Below, one piece after another: positions 45,461-58,500 of a stretch of 64,000 bases of DNA (position 1 is its first letter; each line of letters opens with the position of its first letter). The position numbers and the translations under genes were made by a program. A model generated the notes under the pieces. It saw only the letters and a program-made list of their open reading frames with translations, was not told the DNA's origin and did no database searches. Origin of the DNA: Membranipora membranacea (lineage: Eukaryota; Bryozoa; Gymnolaemata; Cheilostomatida; Membraniporidae); NCBI GenBank assembly GCA_914767715.1, contig OU612073.1:13888001-13952000 (forward strand). Reading direction: 5' to 3'.

Positions 45461-48400
45461 GCGCCATTGCATCATTTCGTATCAAAAAAACTAAATTTTT
45501 GTGATTCATCCATTGAATCAAGCATTGCAAACAGTAAGTTCTGTCTGACTCGCATATTTGCTCAACACTCCTGCTCGATTGATGACCTGCCCACCAATGT
45601 TTGCCAGTGAAGGACGCCCCCATACCACCCAACACTAAGCGTAGTACCTACGCATTAAGCTCTGGAATCATGAAAGTTGGAAACTTATCCATGGTAGCAC
45701 AGCAGCTATGATGACAACTTTGACAAGCACATAGTGTCGCATAAGTGATTGGATAGGCTGAGCCCCCCCAGATTCTTGCCCTTCCCCACCCGACCGCCGA
45801 TTGGAAAGCCAATTGACTTTATGGGGGTACCTATAAAATATATACTGGTCCATCAAGTTCCATTCTCCCATATGCTAGGTAGAAAAACTATGTATATACA
45901 CATATGAACACAATATGTTCATCTCAAAACTTGAAATCACTTACCAATAGTCTCTCAGATTCACAGCGAAGTCATAATATCCGTATTTATCTTAGTATGA
46001 TCATTAGCTGCTATCTATGTCCTGTATCCGATGTGATATCCTAGTGCCAGTATGCTCTTATGCATCCAAGTGCAAGTTAAAACTGAAATTAAAACATTTA
46101 GATACGCTACACCCTAGTATGTAACATGTATTATGATATGAAATGTAATAGTATCCTAGTAAGAATAGAATTCTATTATTGGCTTAGATTCAGAGGTCCG
46201 CTGCTGTGTTATACAGAATAACAGCTTGGCATTCATGATGCGGATTCTTCGACATTTTGCTTTCACTTTGAGGAATTTAATTGCATCTAATTAACTATGG
46301 GCAATTGAAGAAGAAGAAAAGATTTAAAAAACGCTGTCAAACAATGAATTAGCCGTTTTGTTTTATTTATCAAAGCGCACATAATTATATCCGTATGATT
46401 GGGGCGTTCTATACAAATCTTGTTTGGTATGTACACAATCTTTGCAACAAAAATATGGTTACACCTTTGTGAAAGGCTTTTTATTTGCTGCTAAATGAAG
46501 TAACTTGCTACCTTGGGCCGGTACTGCCGCAGGAGTAAAGAAATGACCTTCAGTCAGATGAGTGACCACTGTCCAATGTTCCACGCAATCTTTCCTCCCT
46601 GTCATCAAAAGAAAAGAGATATAGGCAATGGTTGGTTAAGATATGTTGCCGGTTCAATTAGTTTTTTGACAGAATTTTGAAAGTCAAATTTGAATTTAAG
46701 TTGATAGCAGTAAATAATTTAAGCGAAAATGGTAGCTAGTAAGCTCTATCATCAAGGACATCTGGTTGCCCTTGGCCCCAATTGCACAAAAAGGTCTTAA
46801 TAATATACAACTCTCCTTCCTATTGCTTGACAGTCTCCATATATTTATGCAGCGCAATTCAGGGGGAACCAAATCAGTCTATTTCGAGTTTCCTGTGCAA
46901 ACCTCAATTCAATTGAGCAATTAGAAGTCTGACAATAGTAGCTATGATAAGAATACTTGTTAATTGAGTGTAGTGGTTGAACTCACCCTATCGGCCCCTT
47001 GTTCAATTTACAAGCTTCAGCAGATATCTGTTTGCTGACACAGTGACCCAACTCGATAATGATTGTGCCTTCAAATGTGCCTCTCATGAGAATTTGGAAC
47101 ATGTACTTACATCAATAATACTTCCAGAAAAAGTTAATACAGAAATTGGATTTGTTAAAGTTTTTCAATGAAAGGTAACATATAAATTCAATTCAAGGAG
47201 ATGATCACTCAAAAATGTTCGATAAAGCCCTAATATCAATTTTCTGTATATTACATAGACAAATGTAATACATACAAGTACTATACAACGCAGCATTATT
47301 GTAGGAGCAAACAGCATCACTGTTTAAATCGGTCAAGCTAGAGGGCAAGAGAACTTAGAATGACTATGTCAAGAATCCCTATATTATATGTTATATGATC
47401 AAAACGACAAAGTGGTTCAGCCAAGACAGTGAAAATTTTTATTAACAACAGTGTCGGAAATGTCAGAAAGTTCAAAACTGTCATCAACTTGTGATACTGA
47501 TAAAATAATCCTCAAAGACCCAATAATCCTGAAGAAAGTTTACAAGGTATCTTCAAAAACAAAAGTAGTGTAAGCACAGCTGAAATTGGGAGACAAAGAG
47601 GAATAGCTTGTACCAAATACTAGCATATCAAATATTAATACAATATAATAAATATAATATAATGAAATATAGAATGTAGAGAGAACGGAAATACATACCT
47701 TGCTCTATCACGTCAAGCACTCAGAATAAAATTGCCCACATCCACAAGTGTGTATCCAAGGGTCATCCAGTGTAGTATAATAGAACAGTATATAAGGGAT
47801 TATCCGCCACTTGTCCATGATACACATTGATAAATTCATGTCATTCTTTGTGAAATTAATAATATTGATACGCTTTAAGGCGAAGCATAGGATGGGGACT
47901 TATAAAGACTTGACATTGAATAGCAGTGCCTCTGAGAAAGTGAGCAGCGGCTGACTTACAATAAGCTGTCTGCCTCAAGTGAGATCAGCGGGACTGGACG
48001 TTAGATTAGAGCAGGTGGTCTACTTTAGCTAATCGGAAGATGTAGGTATGCCAACAGGTTCACTGTGAGTCTAAAAATAGCGTGGTAATCTATGCTGCTC
48101 CTTGACATAGCAAAAAAGATGATAAGAACAGGTATGAGAATTACTTCTCTTTTCAAGGTCGAGTATGTTTGATGTTTAAGAAGTGATGTGGTGCAGGAAG
48201 GTGGGTGGGCGGGCGGTTGGGCCTCGGTCTAAAACACCAACAAAATGAGCTACATATAAAAATCATAACTTCATAATTGGAAATATTGGTAAAATACGCT
48301 GAGTTTTTATACTGTATCATATAATTTACAATGATGCATTAGCCAACTTCACAGGATGAGCCAATGTGGGATATAGGGATATATATAACCACAAAGTTAC

Positions 48401-48849
48401 AAAAACAGTCCATAAAATGTTCCCAAATGGACATTGTGAGTAAAATTGAAACACATTGAGTAAAAATACAGCCTGTGGCGTTGTACAGTTGCCAAGAATA
48501 ACAGCATAGTTTATTTAGGTACAAGTTGATTTTCTTTTTAAAAGCTTGTAATGAATAGATGTGATAAATTCTTTGCAATGATATAACCTTTAGGAATGTT
48601 CCCATAAGTCAATATTGAAAACGGGAGTAAAAAGGAAAATTAATTTGCTACAAAATACAATTAGTTTAACATAATAATATATCTGTCGAAGAGTACATGA
48701 GTAATGGGATTGACTCCACCTGCAAACTACAATGCAAGTTAAGTTATGTTATAAAAAAAGGAGTGGTTCAAATTATAACTCAACTAACATTCAACTGGCC
48801 ATGCAAGGTTTCTTAAAACCAACTGTCAGCCAAATATCAAATGGCATGA

Positions 48850-48855
48850 TTTATT
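48850..48855 (-). terminator. Poly(A) signal of the 48982-51666 gene
   Basis: AATAAA on the minus strand, 127 bases downstream of the TGA stop, a usual distance for a short 3' UTR. Assigned by motif and position only. Confidence 0.45.
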
Positions 48856-48981
48856 GATTGTTTATAATGTTTGACACCCACCCTTCTTAAATCATTGACA
48901 CTTTCCTCTGGTAAGTTTAGTATGAGAATCCTGTAGAGGGGCCGACATATCCTGCCTGTCATCACAGAAGCTAGTGTGTGA

Positions 48982-51666
48982 TCATAGTGAGTTTCTTATG
49001 CGCACTATCTCATGGAGCTCTGGGGTAGATTTTACTATAACAACCACTCGAATACCTGATCCTAAGGTGGGTGGGACACTCCATTTGACACTCTCAATCT
49101 GTATAAGCCAAAGAATAGTAAAACCCCCGCCTTGGTTTCTTATGCCATATGGGTGCAAAATTTAGTCAGCAAGTCAAAGTTTAACTATAAGAGCATGAGA
49201 TTTTTGACTTGCTCCTTCAAAAAGGAAATACAAGTTAACCTTCCTCATTCATGAAACCTGAATCTGCAACCCCTCGGATTACATCGATTCAAATCACTAA
49301 GCATAAGAAAGCAATCTTTATTTGAGAGTTACTCCCCCATTAGAAATGATGAGAAAACTCTAGATAGTCAGGGGGTCTCATAATTGTAGAAGGTTCATCA
49401 GTAAAACCAGGTAAAACATACAAATAAACCTAGTCCTGCAATATGTGAGAATCAAAGTCATTTATAACTATCTTATTGTATTTATATACTTCCGGTGACA
49501 ATGCATAACTCACCTCCAGGGTGACTAAGCGCAGCCAAACTGGAGTATTATCACACCTAACACACTCACCTCTAAGTTTGGAAGTTTACTAGCAAACTTT
49601 CGATGGAACTTTTTAGAGCCGACACAAAAATGAGTAACCTGCTCACAGGTAAGGCTGTCAGGATCAGCTGATTGTATATAAACTTTATCTCTAAATACAG
49701 ACTTTCCCTCACTGTCAGAGTATATGACATACAGAAGGACTGGTAACACTCTCTCTTTATCTGGCTGAGTCCAGAGCTGATCTTCTAATCTGTTTGTCTC
49801 AAGTTCTAGAAAATAAAACTTAAGAGTTCTTACAAAATGACATACATGTACTTACTATTTTGCTAATTAATATCATATTCTTGTTTACTTGCACTTACTG
49901 ATATACTTGCCTATTTAGTTATTTGTAATTATCTATACAAGGCTTGTGATCAGATCTTGATCGGAACAACACGCATTTAACACGAAAAGTCAGGTTTCAA
50001 ACTGATATGGGACACAAGGATTCTCTACTTGGAAAATCGCCGGCAAAATTAGCAATCAAACGTTCTGGATGGGTATTACCTTCATGAAAGGATAATTAAT
50101 AGCAAAATCCAACTTCTGTTCTTGAAAGATTTCCTCATGTAATGGTAGAATCTAGTGGGTATTATGAGGATGTTGATAGAATATGTCAAATATTCTGCAG
50201 ATAATGCGGTACTTGCAATAGCTACTTGCAACTTGCTAAGACTTACCATGTTGTTTTGAATGAAGAGCGTCCCAGTTTCTCTGTGCAGTATAAGGTGTGT
50301 ACACATTAGTGATTACACAAAGCTCTCTAAGGATCCGTAAAGTTTCACTTGACATACAGTCAAACTTCATTATTCCTTTCTGAAAAATGTGTACAGCTAT
50401 TTTATTTATCAATCACCAACTATGATATAGTTGGACCCAGAAGTGCACATCATTGTAATTGGGCCAGAACAATAATAAAACGCAAAAGAAAATTGATATA
50501 TTGAATTAAACAGTGCAGAGCGATGTAACGGTTGAACATAACTCCAAATTATGGTTGAGCCGTGCAGTGTGACATGAGAACTACGTGGCAGATATCTGTC
50601 GCTGGTGAATTTAAAAAAGACTCAAAGTTTTCACAATTATGAAAGTCAGCTTACCTTGAACTCTGCCAAATATTTAGGCAGGTGATACTGCATTTTGACA
50701 GGATACTTAAATCTTTTCATGTATCTGACTAAGTCACGCTTCATGACGGCATGTTTCTCAGAGATAATATGATCATAGCTATGCTCGATATCATCACCAA
50801 CATAAGGAGCTCGATCATTCAGGGTCTGTATCAGCTCAGTCAATAAGTCCATCCAGTCACTGTGTATGTGAAGTGTCTCCACTAACAAAAGTTTAAAAAT
50901 GTGTAAATTCACTCAGGTAACCTTCATGTTTACATCTATGTAAAACTAATTATTGGCATGATGGATGACGACAGAAAGATTTTATTCCAGAAACAAGTGC
51001 AGAAAAATAAATTTTTCCACAAGCCGCTACAATGAAAGGTGAATACTTCTTCATGATAACTAATTTTTATATCCATATCTATATGTAGACCTTAAACCCA
51101 AAATTTTTATCATTTCTAGCTACAAACTTACCAAATTCCGTGTCACAGAAATAAATGTCTTTATGTAGGCCATGACCGGTAAGCGTGAGATGTAGTCTCA
51201 ATAAATCAGTTCCGTAGAGCTCTCTCTGTTGAGTAGTCAAACATTGATTTTGTACATCAGATACGGTGATTGCATTTTGTCTTTCTTCAGCTATGGGTGA
51301 CCAGTAGATATCAACATAGTCTCCAGTAATTTTATCAATCATCATAGGGGACCGATATCTCTTGAGCTTACTCAGTTCCTCTGAACTGATCGACATACTA
51401 AAGTTTCTGGCTGGTTGAGTCTCTACTTGGCCATATGGTATATGTCTGTCAGTGCACAGGATCCTACAGGTTTTCACATGGACGTGACCGTGTTGAATGG
51501 CCGGTGGGTTTCGCCATTTCAGCAGTCTTATCATTTCTGATACAGGATATCGATACCAAAGCTTTCGAGCTTCGGTCAGGTTCATGTCACAAGCAGGTTT
51601 ACTGTAACATCGTCTCATAAGTACCTGATCCCATTGTTTCAAGTGTGTTGTAAATCTTAATATCAT
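48982..51666 (-). CDS. Unrecognised protein with mitochondrial-type leader, five exons, 415 residues
   Basis: Exons 51666-51132, 50881-50655, 50379-50247, 49805-49570 and 49098-48982 have consensus borders, and phases 1, 0, 1, 0 all close to a TGA stop. The N terminus, MILRFTTHLKQWDQVLMRRC, is amphipathic, basic and free of acidic residues until Asp14. MRRCY|SKP fits the RxY/S cleavage pattern of mitochondrial presequences. The mature part has conserved-looking stretches (KLWYRYPVSEMIRLLKWRNP; HSDWMDLLTELIQTLND; RVVVIVKSTPELHEIVRIR), but I recognise no family, and no transmembrane helix is obvious. A mitoribosomal or organelle RNA role would be a guess. It lies head-to-tail after GLE1, with 1.8 kb between. 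Confidence 0.8.
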
Positions 51667-53254
51667 TATGTTTCCTTCTCCAGCAATTCACTCTAAATAA
51701 TGACAGAGGAGGCCAAGTTAGGTTGAATATCAGCACCTGAACTGAATCTCAGTTATATAGAAAGTGGAAATATGGTGATGCAGCAAGAATGCCAGCAGGA
51801 ATAGTGTTATCTTGATACTTGATCTAAAAAAGGAGTAAATGGAGTGGCCTTTGGTTGGTGCGTCAGATTACTATGAAGACGGGTAGAAGTTTGGATACCA
51901 CCACATTGAAACAGCCACAAGGTCAACTTTTGACCCAGATGTGGAAGTGTATATAGAGAGTTGTGTGGTGTATGCATATGTGATCAACGAAATGAATTTA
52001 GAGCCTCTCCGATTCACCCAGTTGCCCTATTCTATTCTATTGATGATGGTTGGGTCAGCAATGTTGACCTTATACCTGCAGGGAGTTTGGGACTCTTCAT
52101 TGCCTGGGCACTGTGAACCCCCAAGGCTGGGGTTGCCCTTCTATCAGCACCACTCCACACTTCACTATGATCGCATGTCGATACACATAGATAGATAGTA
52201 CATACTTGTAAGTAACTCTTTATAGAAATCACTGATTGTTCTGTGTGAGTAACAGTCAGTCAAAAGGGCACCCAACTGCTTGGTAAGTCCCACATGTATA
52301 CTCTAACACCTGGGTTTTTGGCAATGTTTGACCAAGGACTCATTGGTTTGACTCTGTCTGCCCCCCCCCCCCCCCCCACTTGACTTCAGGGGGCAGTCAA
52401 ACATTGCCAAATACACACCACAGGCTTTGGAGTAGACCTTTGATCAGTACACGGAGAGTTTGACTTTATTTCTACTACTTACACACAACAGTCCTGGGTA
52501 GTAGTATTATTAGCAATGAGTAGGGTTTCTGTTACTCATTATTTTATAAGCACTCAACTCAACTTCACAAGCTAGAAGAAAAGAAAGAAAAGCCTCCTGC
52601 TTCTGGGCAGGGAGTATTTTTTAACAGTAGTTGGAAAGAGCTGAATCAACAGCATTACTATATGGACCCTCATCTGCTCAGTAATATTTTGCTCTCTCCA
52701 GAGGTTTTCATATCATTATGCTAAGTGAGCGCACACACTCGAAATGATATAATAAATAAATAATTTAAGCTGTGATGTGAAGGAATTTGGGATTTTGACA
52801 TGAGATAATCTCCCGCAATATGTATTTATTACTGCCTTCTTCTAAAGAGGGTAAATGCCCAAATGTTATTGAAAGAGGCATGACAACTCTTCATAGTTAT
52901 GATGACTGATTGCAACAGAGAAACCCACCTGATTACAATCTCTGAGGAATTTATTATTATAGCATAGCATGTATGCAGGTATGAAGGGAGGTTGCCCAAA
53001 CCTCCCTGATGTGTGAGTGTGGGAGGGTAGGTGGACCCGTTAAGTCCATTGATCAAAGCTAGGCTGGGCGCTGTTGAGTTTAGGGTGGGGATAATTATCT
53101 TGGATGTATAATTGCACATCGACAAAACCCGTAATGTTTTTTTATTAAAATTTTTTTTGAAAACGTCGCAGGATGAAAATAGGTGAAGTAGATAGATAAA
53201 ATGAACAACATAGACGATATAAACTGAAGTTAAAACCGAGTTCTACCCAAGTCA
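51667..53254. other. Intergenic region between GLE1 3' end and the 415-residue gene
   Basis: Should contain the promoter of the 415-residue gene just to the right of 51666. It includes the fold-back at 52317-52411 and an AT-rich stretch. No other gene is supported. Confidence 0.5.
52317..52411. repeat. 16-bp inverted repeat enclosing a 17-C run
   Basis: TTTGGCAATGTTTGAC at 52317-52332 is exactly inverted at 52396-52411. Inside, a run of 17 C (52361-52377) preceded by CTG is followed by CAGGGGGCAG, which can pair with it as a second nested stem. It lies between the 415-residue gene and GLE1. It could be a small fold-back element or simple secondary structure. Confidence 0.8.
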
Positions 53255-53264
53255 TTTATTTATT
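53255..53264 (-). terminator. Poly(A) signals of GLE1
   Basis: Two overlapping AATAAA hexamers on the minus strand, about 175 bases after the GLE1 TAG stop. Position and motif fit a 3' end signal; no transcript evidence is available. Confidence 0.5.
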
Positions 53265-53437
53265 TATCGTTTGGAATATAAAGTATCATAGCAGAGATTC
53301 AATATAAATCTCACAATATAAGAAACAGTATTTACACATAAAAAGAGCTTCAAATAATATAGGCCTACATATTTTACTAAGCTCCGGCATCAAATAATGA
53401 CTGAAAAATGATGATTAAGGCTTGTATTGTTCCAGAA

Positions 53438-55529
53438 CTAGCTATACCAGAAGCCTCTTGATAACAAGCCTTGAGGTTCTCTCGGATGATTTTTTTGTAG
53501 CTCAATCAGCATCTGATCGAGTTTCTCAGCTGCCCCACCGTCAGTGTCTTGGTCAGTCACTGATCGGATCTGAGGCATAAATCCTGTCTGCAACACATTC
53601 AGTAATTTTGCAGCCTGGCGACCATAAACTGCTAACAGCCTGGCGCCACATACCAATATCATGGATTCAAGCATTGTGGCAGTGATGGCAGGTCTGGGTT
53701 GAAGGTTGACAGTTCTAGCGAGCCAGCTCCAGGCATTGTCAATATTAAGGCTGGTGTTATCAGCTCCGCCTACAGCTGAAGATATGAGACAGGAGCCGTA
53801 GAGCTTACACAGACCTGCCATACGCTTAGTAAACTGATCCTGCTTCTCCACTACACCATTTGTGACTTTGTAACCCAGTGAGCTAAAATAAACAGATATC
53901 ATATTTTTAGTCTATTGTTCTAATAAGAGGTGCCCATAGAAATGGACTTAAAATAAACCTGTAAATCCTAAAAATGAAAATCTGTGGTATGACCGTAAGA
54001 ATCGGATTGACTAGCTACAGGATCCCAATGTGGCCGACTATAATTGTTGGGCGTTTCGCAGCAATGCATTAATGGGTAGTAAATAATGTGCTAGACAGCA
54101 TCAGCTTTGTGCATTAAGCGATTCAAAAATCAAGCTCAAAAGTAGTTGCTGACTCTAAGCTGCGTAACACTTCAGTTTAGGGGAGGTTCCAAGATATTGT
54201 TGTAATTATGATAGAGCACAGGCTATATGTAGCTCTCGAACGACTCGAAAACTACATATAAATTTCAAAAATGAGGTGGGAAAGTCATGAAATAGCCCAC
54301 CCTCCAAACACACTTGTTGTTAGTTCTTACCCAAAGTACTCCTCTGTGCTCTGTTCTGGCTGTTTAGCTGGATAGTACGGTAGGAGATATGGGCACTGGA
54401 TATAAAAGTAACCCAGCACCAAATCCTTCATCTCCTTATCATTGTTCATTAGAGTCACCATAACGGCAGCAAACGGGAATGCTGTCTTAGGGTTAGCTGA
54501 TACTTGACTATCAGCTTGATCCTGTAAGATAATTAAGAAGGATGGAATAAAATGTGGTATGATACCTTTTCATCACGTTTTTCCTATGCGGTGTGGGTTA
54601 AAAGTACCAAACTGGAGAGAGGACAACTCCGAATTGAGGCAGAAATCAGAGCTTAGAAAACTGTCTATAATAACCTACAATAGAAGTGGCTTTGAGGAGA
54701 TAGAGTTGGCATGCATATTTTTGGCACTACATCTGCAGCGGTGAATGCTAACAAGTACATGACAATTGATACGGTTCTCAAATTTGATACCAACTAACGG
54801 GTCATACTGAAGTTGAGAAGTTGTTGAAAACCAATAAAATTTATTTCTATCGCCAATATTTCAATCAACTGAATCATTAAAGTATATGTTATTATTACCA
54901 TTATATAAACATCAGGAATTTTTTCACTTACCACAAGTTTCTTTGCCGTCAGATTTTTACAGAACATGACAGCCTCAGTTATTCCGTTAGTTGAGACAGA
55001 ATCGTTTCCGACGCTCACTGATCTTCCCGAGAGTAAGTCCTGCAGCAGGCCGACTTTCTTCTTGAGAGCGCTGCCGCTCTGAGCTGATATGGAGTTAATG
55101 GTTATAGAGACTGCCTTCTGTAAACTCATCTTCATACGCTTAGTCTGTGATAAGAGAATGAGATGGTTTATTAGGATGATGAATTTCTTGGTCAAGTTAT
55201 AAATCTCTGAACAGTTAGCTTCCCTAGACACACTTATATTTAGAGCATTTTGATACCTCATGCCTGAGAGCAAAGATTCATGTTTATACTGCATTTGGTG
55301 GCTAAGCCTTCCAAGCACTGATATTTATCCGTCTTTGAACACCTATTACTAGGCTTGTTTCATGGGATGCATTATGCTAGAAATAATCTTTATAGTGATT
55401 TTAAGCCCTTGGATCTAAGATAGGTTACCTGAGGATTGTTGGACATGAGTTTACTGGCCTCGCTAGCATTCTTCACCACAGCATCCAATCGTAGAAACTC
55501 CTCAAAACAATCCTGGTAAGTTGTCAGGT
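53438..55529 (-). CDS. GLE1: GLE1 exons 9-12: C-terminal Gle1 domain (DDX19/InsP6-binding fold)
   Basis: Exons 55529-55429, 55144-54932, 54521-54331 and 53882-53438 encode the HEAT-like domain that in yeast and human contacts Dbp5/DDX19 and InsP6. Visible matches to human: MKMSLQKAVSITINSIS (human IKMDLQKAATIPVSQIS), QCPYLLPYYP (KKCPYSVPFYP), LGYKVTNGVVEKQDQFTKRM ([20 protein letters not shown]) and AWSWLARTVNLQPRPAITAT. It ends LLSRGFWYS followed by TAG. The domain is complete and uninterrupted. Confidence 0.94.
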
Positions 55530-58500
55530 CTGCAAGCAGAATCAACAATAATACTGTGAGGTCTATGTTATATCGAGAGCTGTTCAACTATGTTTATGAT
55601 GACAATAATACATGTTAGCAACACACCAACAATGCAACTTTAACCAGGCACTCCCAGGGTGATCTGGTCTCCGTCATATTTGTCATCATTGATACAATTT
55701 TTGGATTGTTGCAACAGCAGGGCAAAGTATACTATTATTCAAATGTCTTTGAAACTTGCTAAGTGTATATACATAGCAACCCTAATGACACTGCGAAGTA
55801 TACAAGGAGTGACAACAGTAATGGTATGAGCGTGCATGATATATGAGGGGAATCAAGTAACAGGGGCCCACCTGTCATTGCATAACTTGTAGGAACGCGA
55901 GCGCCTGGCTTCTAATAGATATAGTTGTCAATGTGATAAGAAGACACAAATTATAAGTTTTTATCTCAAGTTCAAGCATGGAGATAAAAGACCTCATAAT
56001 GAAAATTTCCCATAACACATTATAAAGTGTTACAACATGTGTTCGAGCTGGTCTCCCCTAGCAATTTGAGGTGAAATTAATTAACCTGCATGGTTATTGA
56101 GTGAAGAGAACCCTCAATGTGGTACTTGAGTATCCCAAAAAAAAGTATTGTCTACTCTGGAAAACAATAAGTGACACAGACTTACCTAGAAGTTGTTTCC
56201 CTGACACACTTTGACTGGGCTGTGAGGAAGGTTGGCTGTAGGATGTATCTACCGGTTCTACTGCGTGGCTGTGAGTAACCGGTTCTTGCTGCTGGGAAGG
56301 TTGCTGTTGGAAGACCTGCTGAGCTCGGAGTTGTTGCTCTTGTTCAGAATGAAGTTTTTGCTCTTGTTGAGCTCGGAGTTGTTGCTCCTGCTGCTGTTTA
56401 GCTTTGAGTCTTTTATCTATACTGTCAAGCTGATAGCTGACTGTCTCTTTGAAGCAAAACAGAAAAGATGACATATACATGTATATACAAAAGAAAATCA
56501 ACTTCATAAAAACAAGAATGTGATTGACACGGCTAAAGCATACATGAAATTTTGGCTGATAATTCAGATTATAAAGAACACAGATGGCCTTCTAAATTGG
56601 CATACAATCATGTGACATTCTCATCATATAGACTTAAGATTATGGGGAACATGATACACATAGGACACTTACACACACATTCCACACAGGCAAAGAGAAT
56701 TGAAACGCTATATCACAGTATTACAATTTGCTAACTTTAATATTTCTGAGTGCTCTGCCCCCATTTTCAAAAGTAACAACTCCTCCCCATGGTTTTTGCA
56801 CTCAACAATTTGCCGATAGTGGTTCAACATCTGGGAAAATACACCAAGGCTCAAACGATGGGTATCAAATATGTGTGTAACAAAATTTACCTTGCAGTTT
56901 GACTAGATATTCTAAGAGACTCTGTAGTTTAGCTGGTGTAGTAGGAGTTATATTCTCTCTGTAAGACAGGACTTTTTCCCAGATCTGATCAGCTAGCACT
57001 CTGTTCTTACCCATAAAAGACTCCAACTCTGAAACGCAACAGGGAAGAGGATACATGATGAGCTAAGAAATTTTGGAATATGCTGTCAAAGATTACTGAG
57101 TTATAAAGAGATTACTCAAATTTTAAGAAGGCTTTTTGTGCTTCCTGATAATCTCATACCATCAGCGGAAACAGGGTTGCTAGCGTACACCCTCCTACAA
57201 CAAGTAGTCTTCAGATGTGAGTTTTTTGTCTTATTGATTATCACGTAAAATAAGAATTTTGATATATCATACGACAGTCATCAATGGACCTGACAGGAAA
57301 ATATCACGGCATGCCAAGACAAAGTATATTTCTGTACCGTTATAAAAAAGCAGCGGAGGCTTGTGGTTGTGAAGTTGCGTTCTACACGTCATGATTTTTG
57401 ATGATGGTAATGTAAGGATTAACAAAAGAATAGTTTGAACAAGAAATATTGTTGCCCAAAAAGCACAGCTAAGAACAGTGAACAAATGATTGGAATTACA
57501 ATCACAATTACTTGGTAGCCAGGAAGGTTCATATGAGTAGAGAAGTCCTGTTCAAGGCATAAAGCTTTATTACTGCAGGGAGAGCTGTAAACTACGATTT
57601 ATGGACAATTCCAAACTCAAGACCAAGATATTACCATCTAGAGTTGACTGTCTTCAACTCGAGTTATCTTATCTCGAGAAGTAAATACGGGCCACCACAT
57701 GTATCGCAAACATAATGAGCTACAATTAATTCCTGCAAACTAGATACATAAAATACCGAAGAACGATTGTTATGATGTTACAATGCATGGTTTACCTGGT
57801 TCCTGCGTAATAAGTGGAGAGTCCAGTAGCTGTTTTATATTATTATGTAGCTGAGATATTCCTTTAATCAAACCAGAACACTGGTTAGCCAGAGCAGCCC
57901 TCTCCTTCCTCCTCCTGATGAGAGAGTAAATATTATGAATATCATGCCTTAATTTGACTTGATGTGTTATTTTATAGGAAAGAAAAGGTGGCCCAACACT
58001 TTGAGCATTTATAAAAGTTATGCATTTCGGACTACAGCTATGTTTATGGCCAGAACAGATCTCTCGTGACTGTGTTAGTTATGCTGGATATAAACAAACC
58101 AACTCCCAACCTAAGGACGCACCTTTCATCCTCAGCATCCTTCTGCAGCCTGACGTTCTCAGCCTGCTTTAGCCTCTGTTCCTCAATTTCTTGCTGTTCC
58201 TGCTTGACTTTATTAATAGCTTCATTGATTACATCGTCTCTCATCTGGCTGCGACGTCTAATTCTTTCCAACTCCTTCTCATGGGCTCTTTCACTGAAAC
58301 ATGGGTAGACAAATGCAACGTAATGAACTTTTTCAAATGATACATGATAAAAATTTATATATAGTACTGAAATACTTCAATCATGATCAGGCATCAAAGA
58401 TTCAGAGGAAACATGAAATTAAGTAGTAACTCCAGGATGAAACAAGAACTTAGCCGAGTTACTTGTCGAAAGTACTGTTGTAGGCACATTCTCTCTCGAA

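Larger units (their letters stand above)
41976..48849. other. Intergenic, about 7 kb, no gene recognised
   Basis: Between ARHGAP20 start exon A and the 415-residue gene. It holds the duplications at 43777-44391 and 45121-45460. Open frames are short, overlap on both strands and lack splice context. It may contain the distal ARHGAP20 promoter. Confidence 0.5.
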
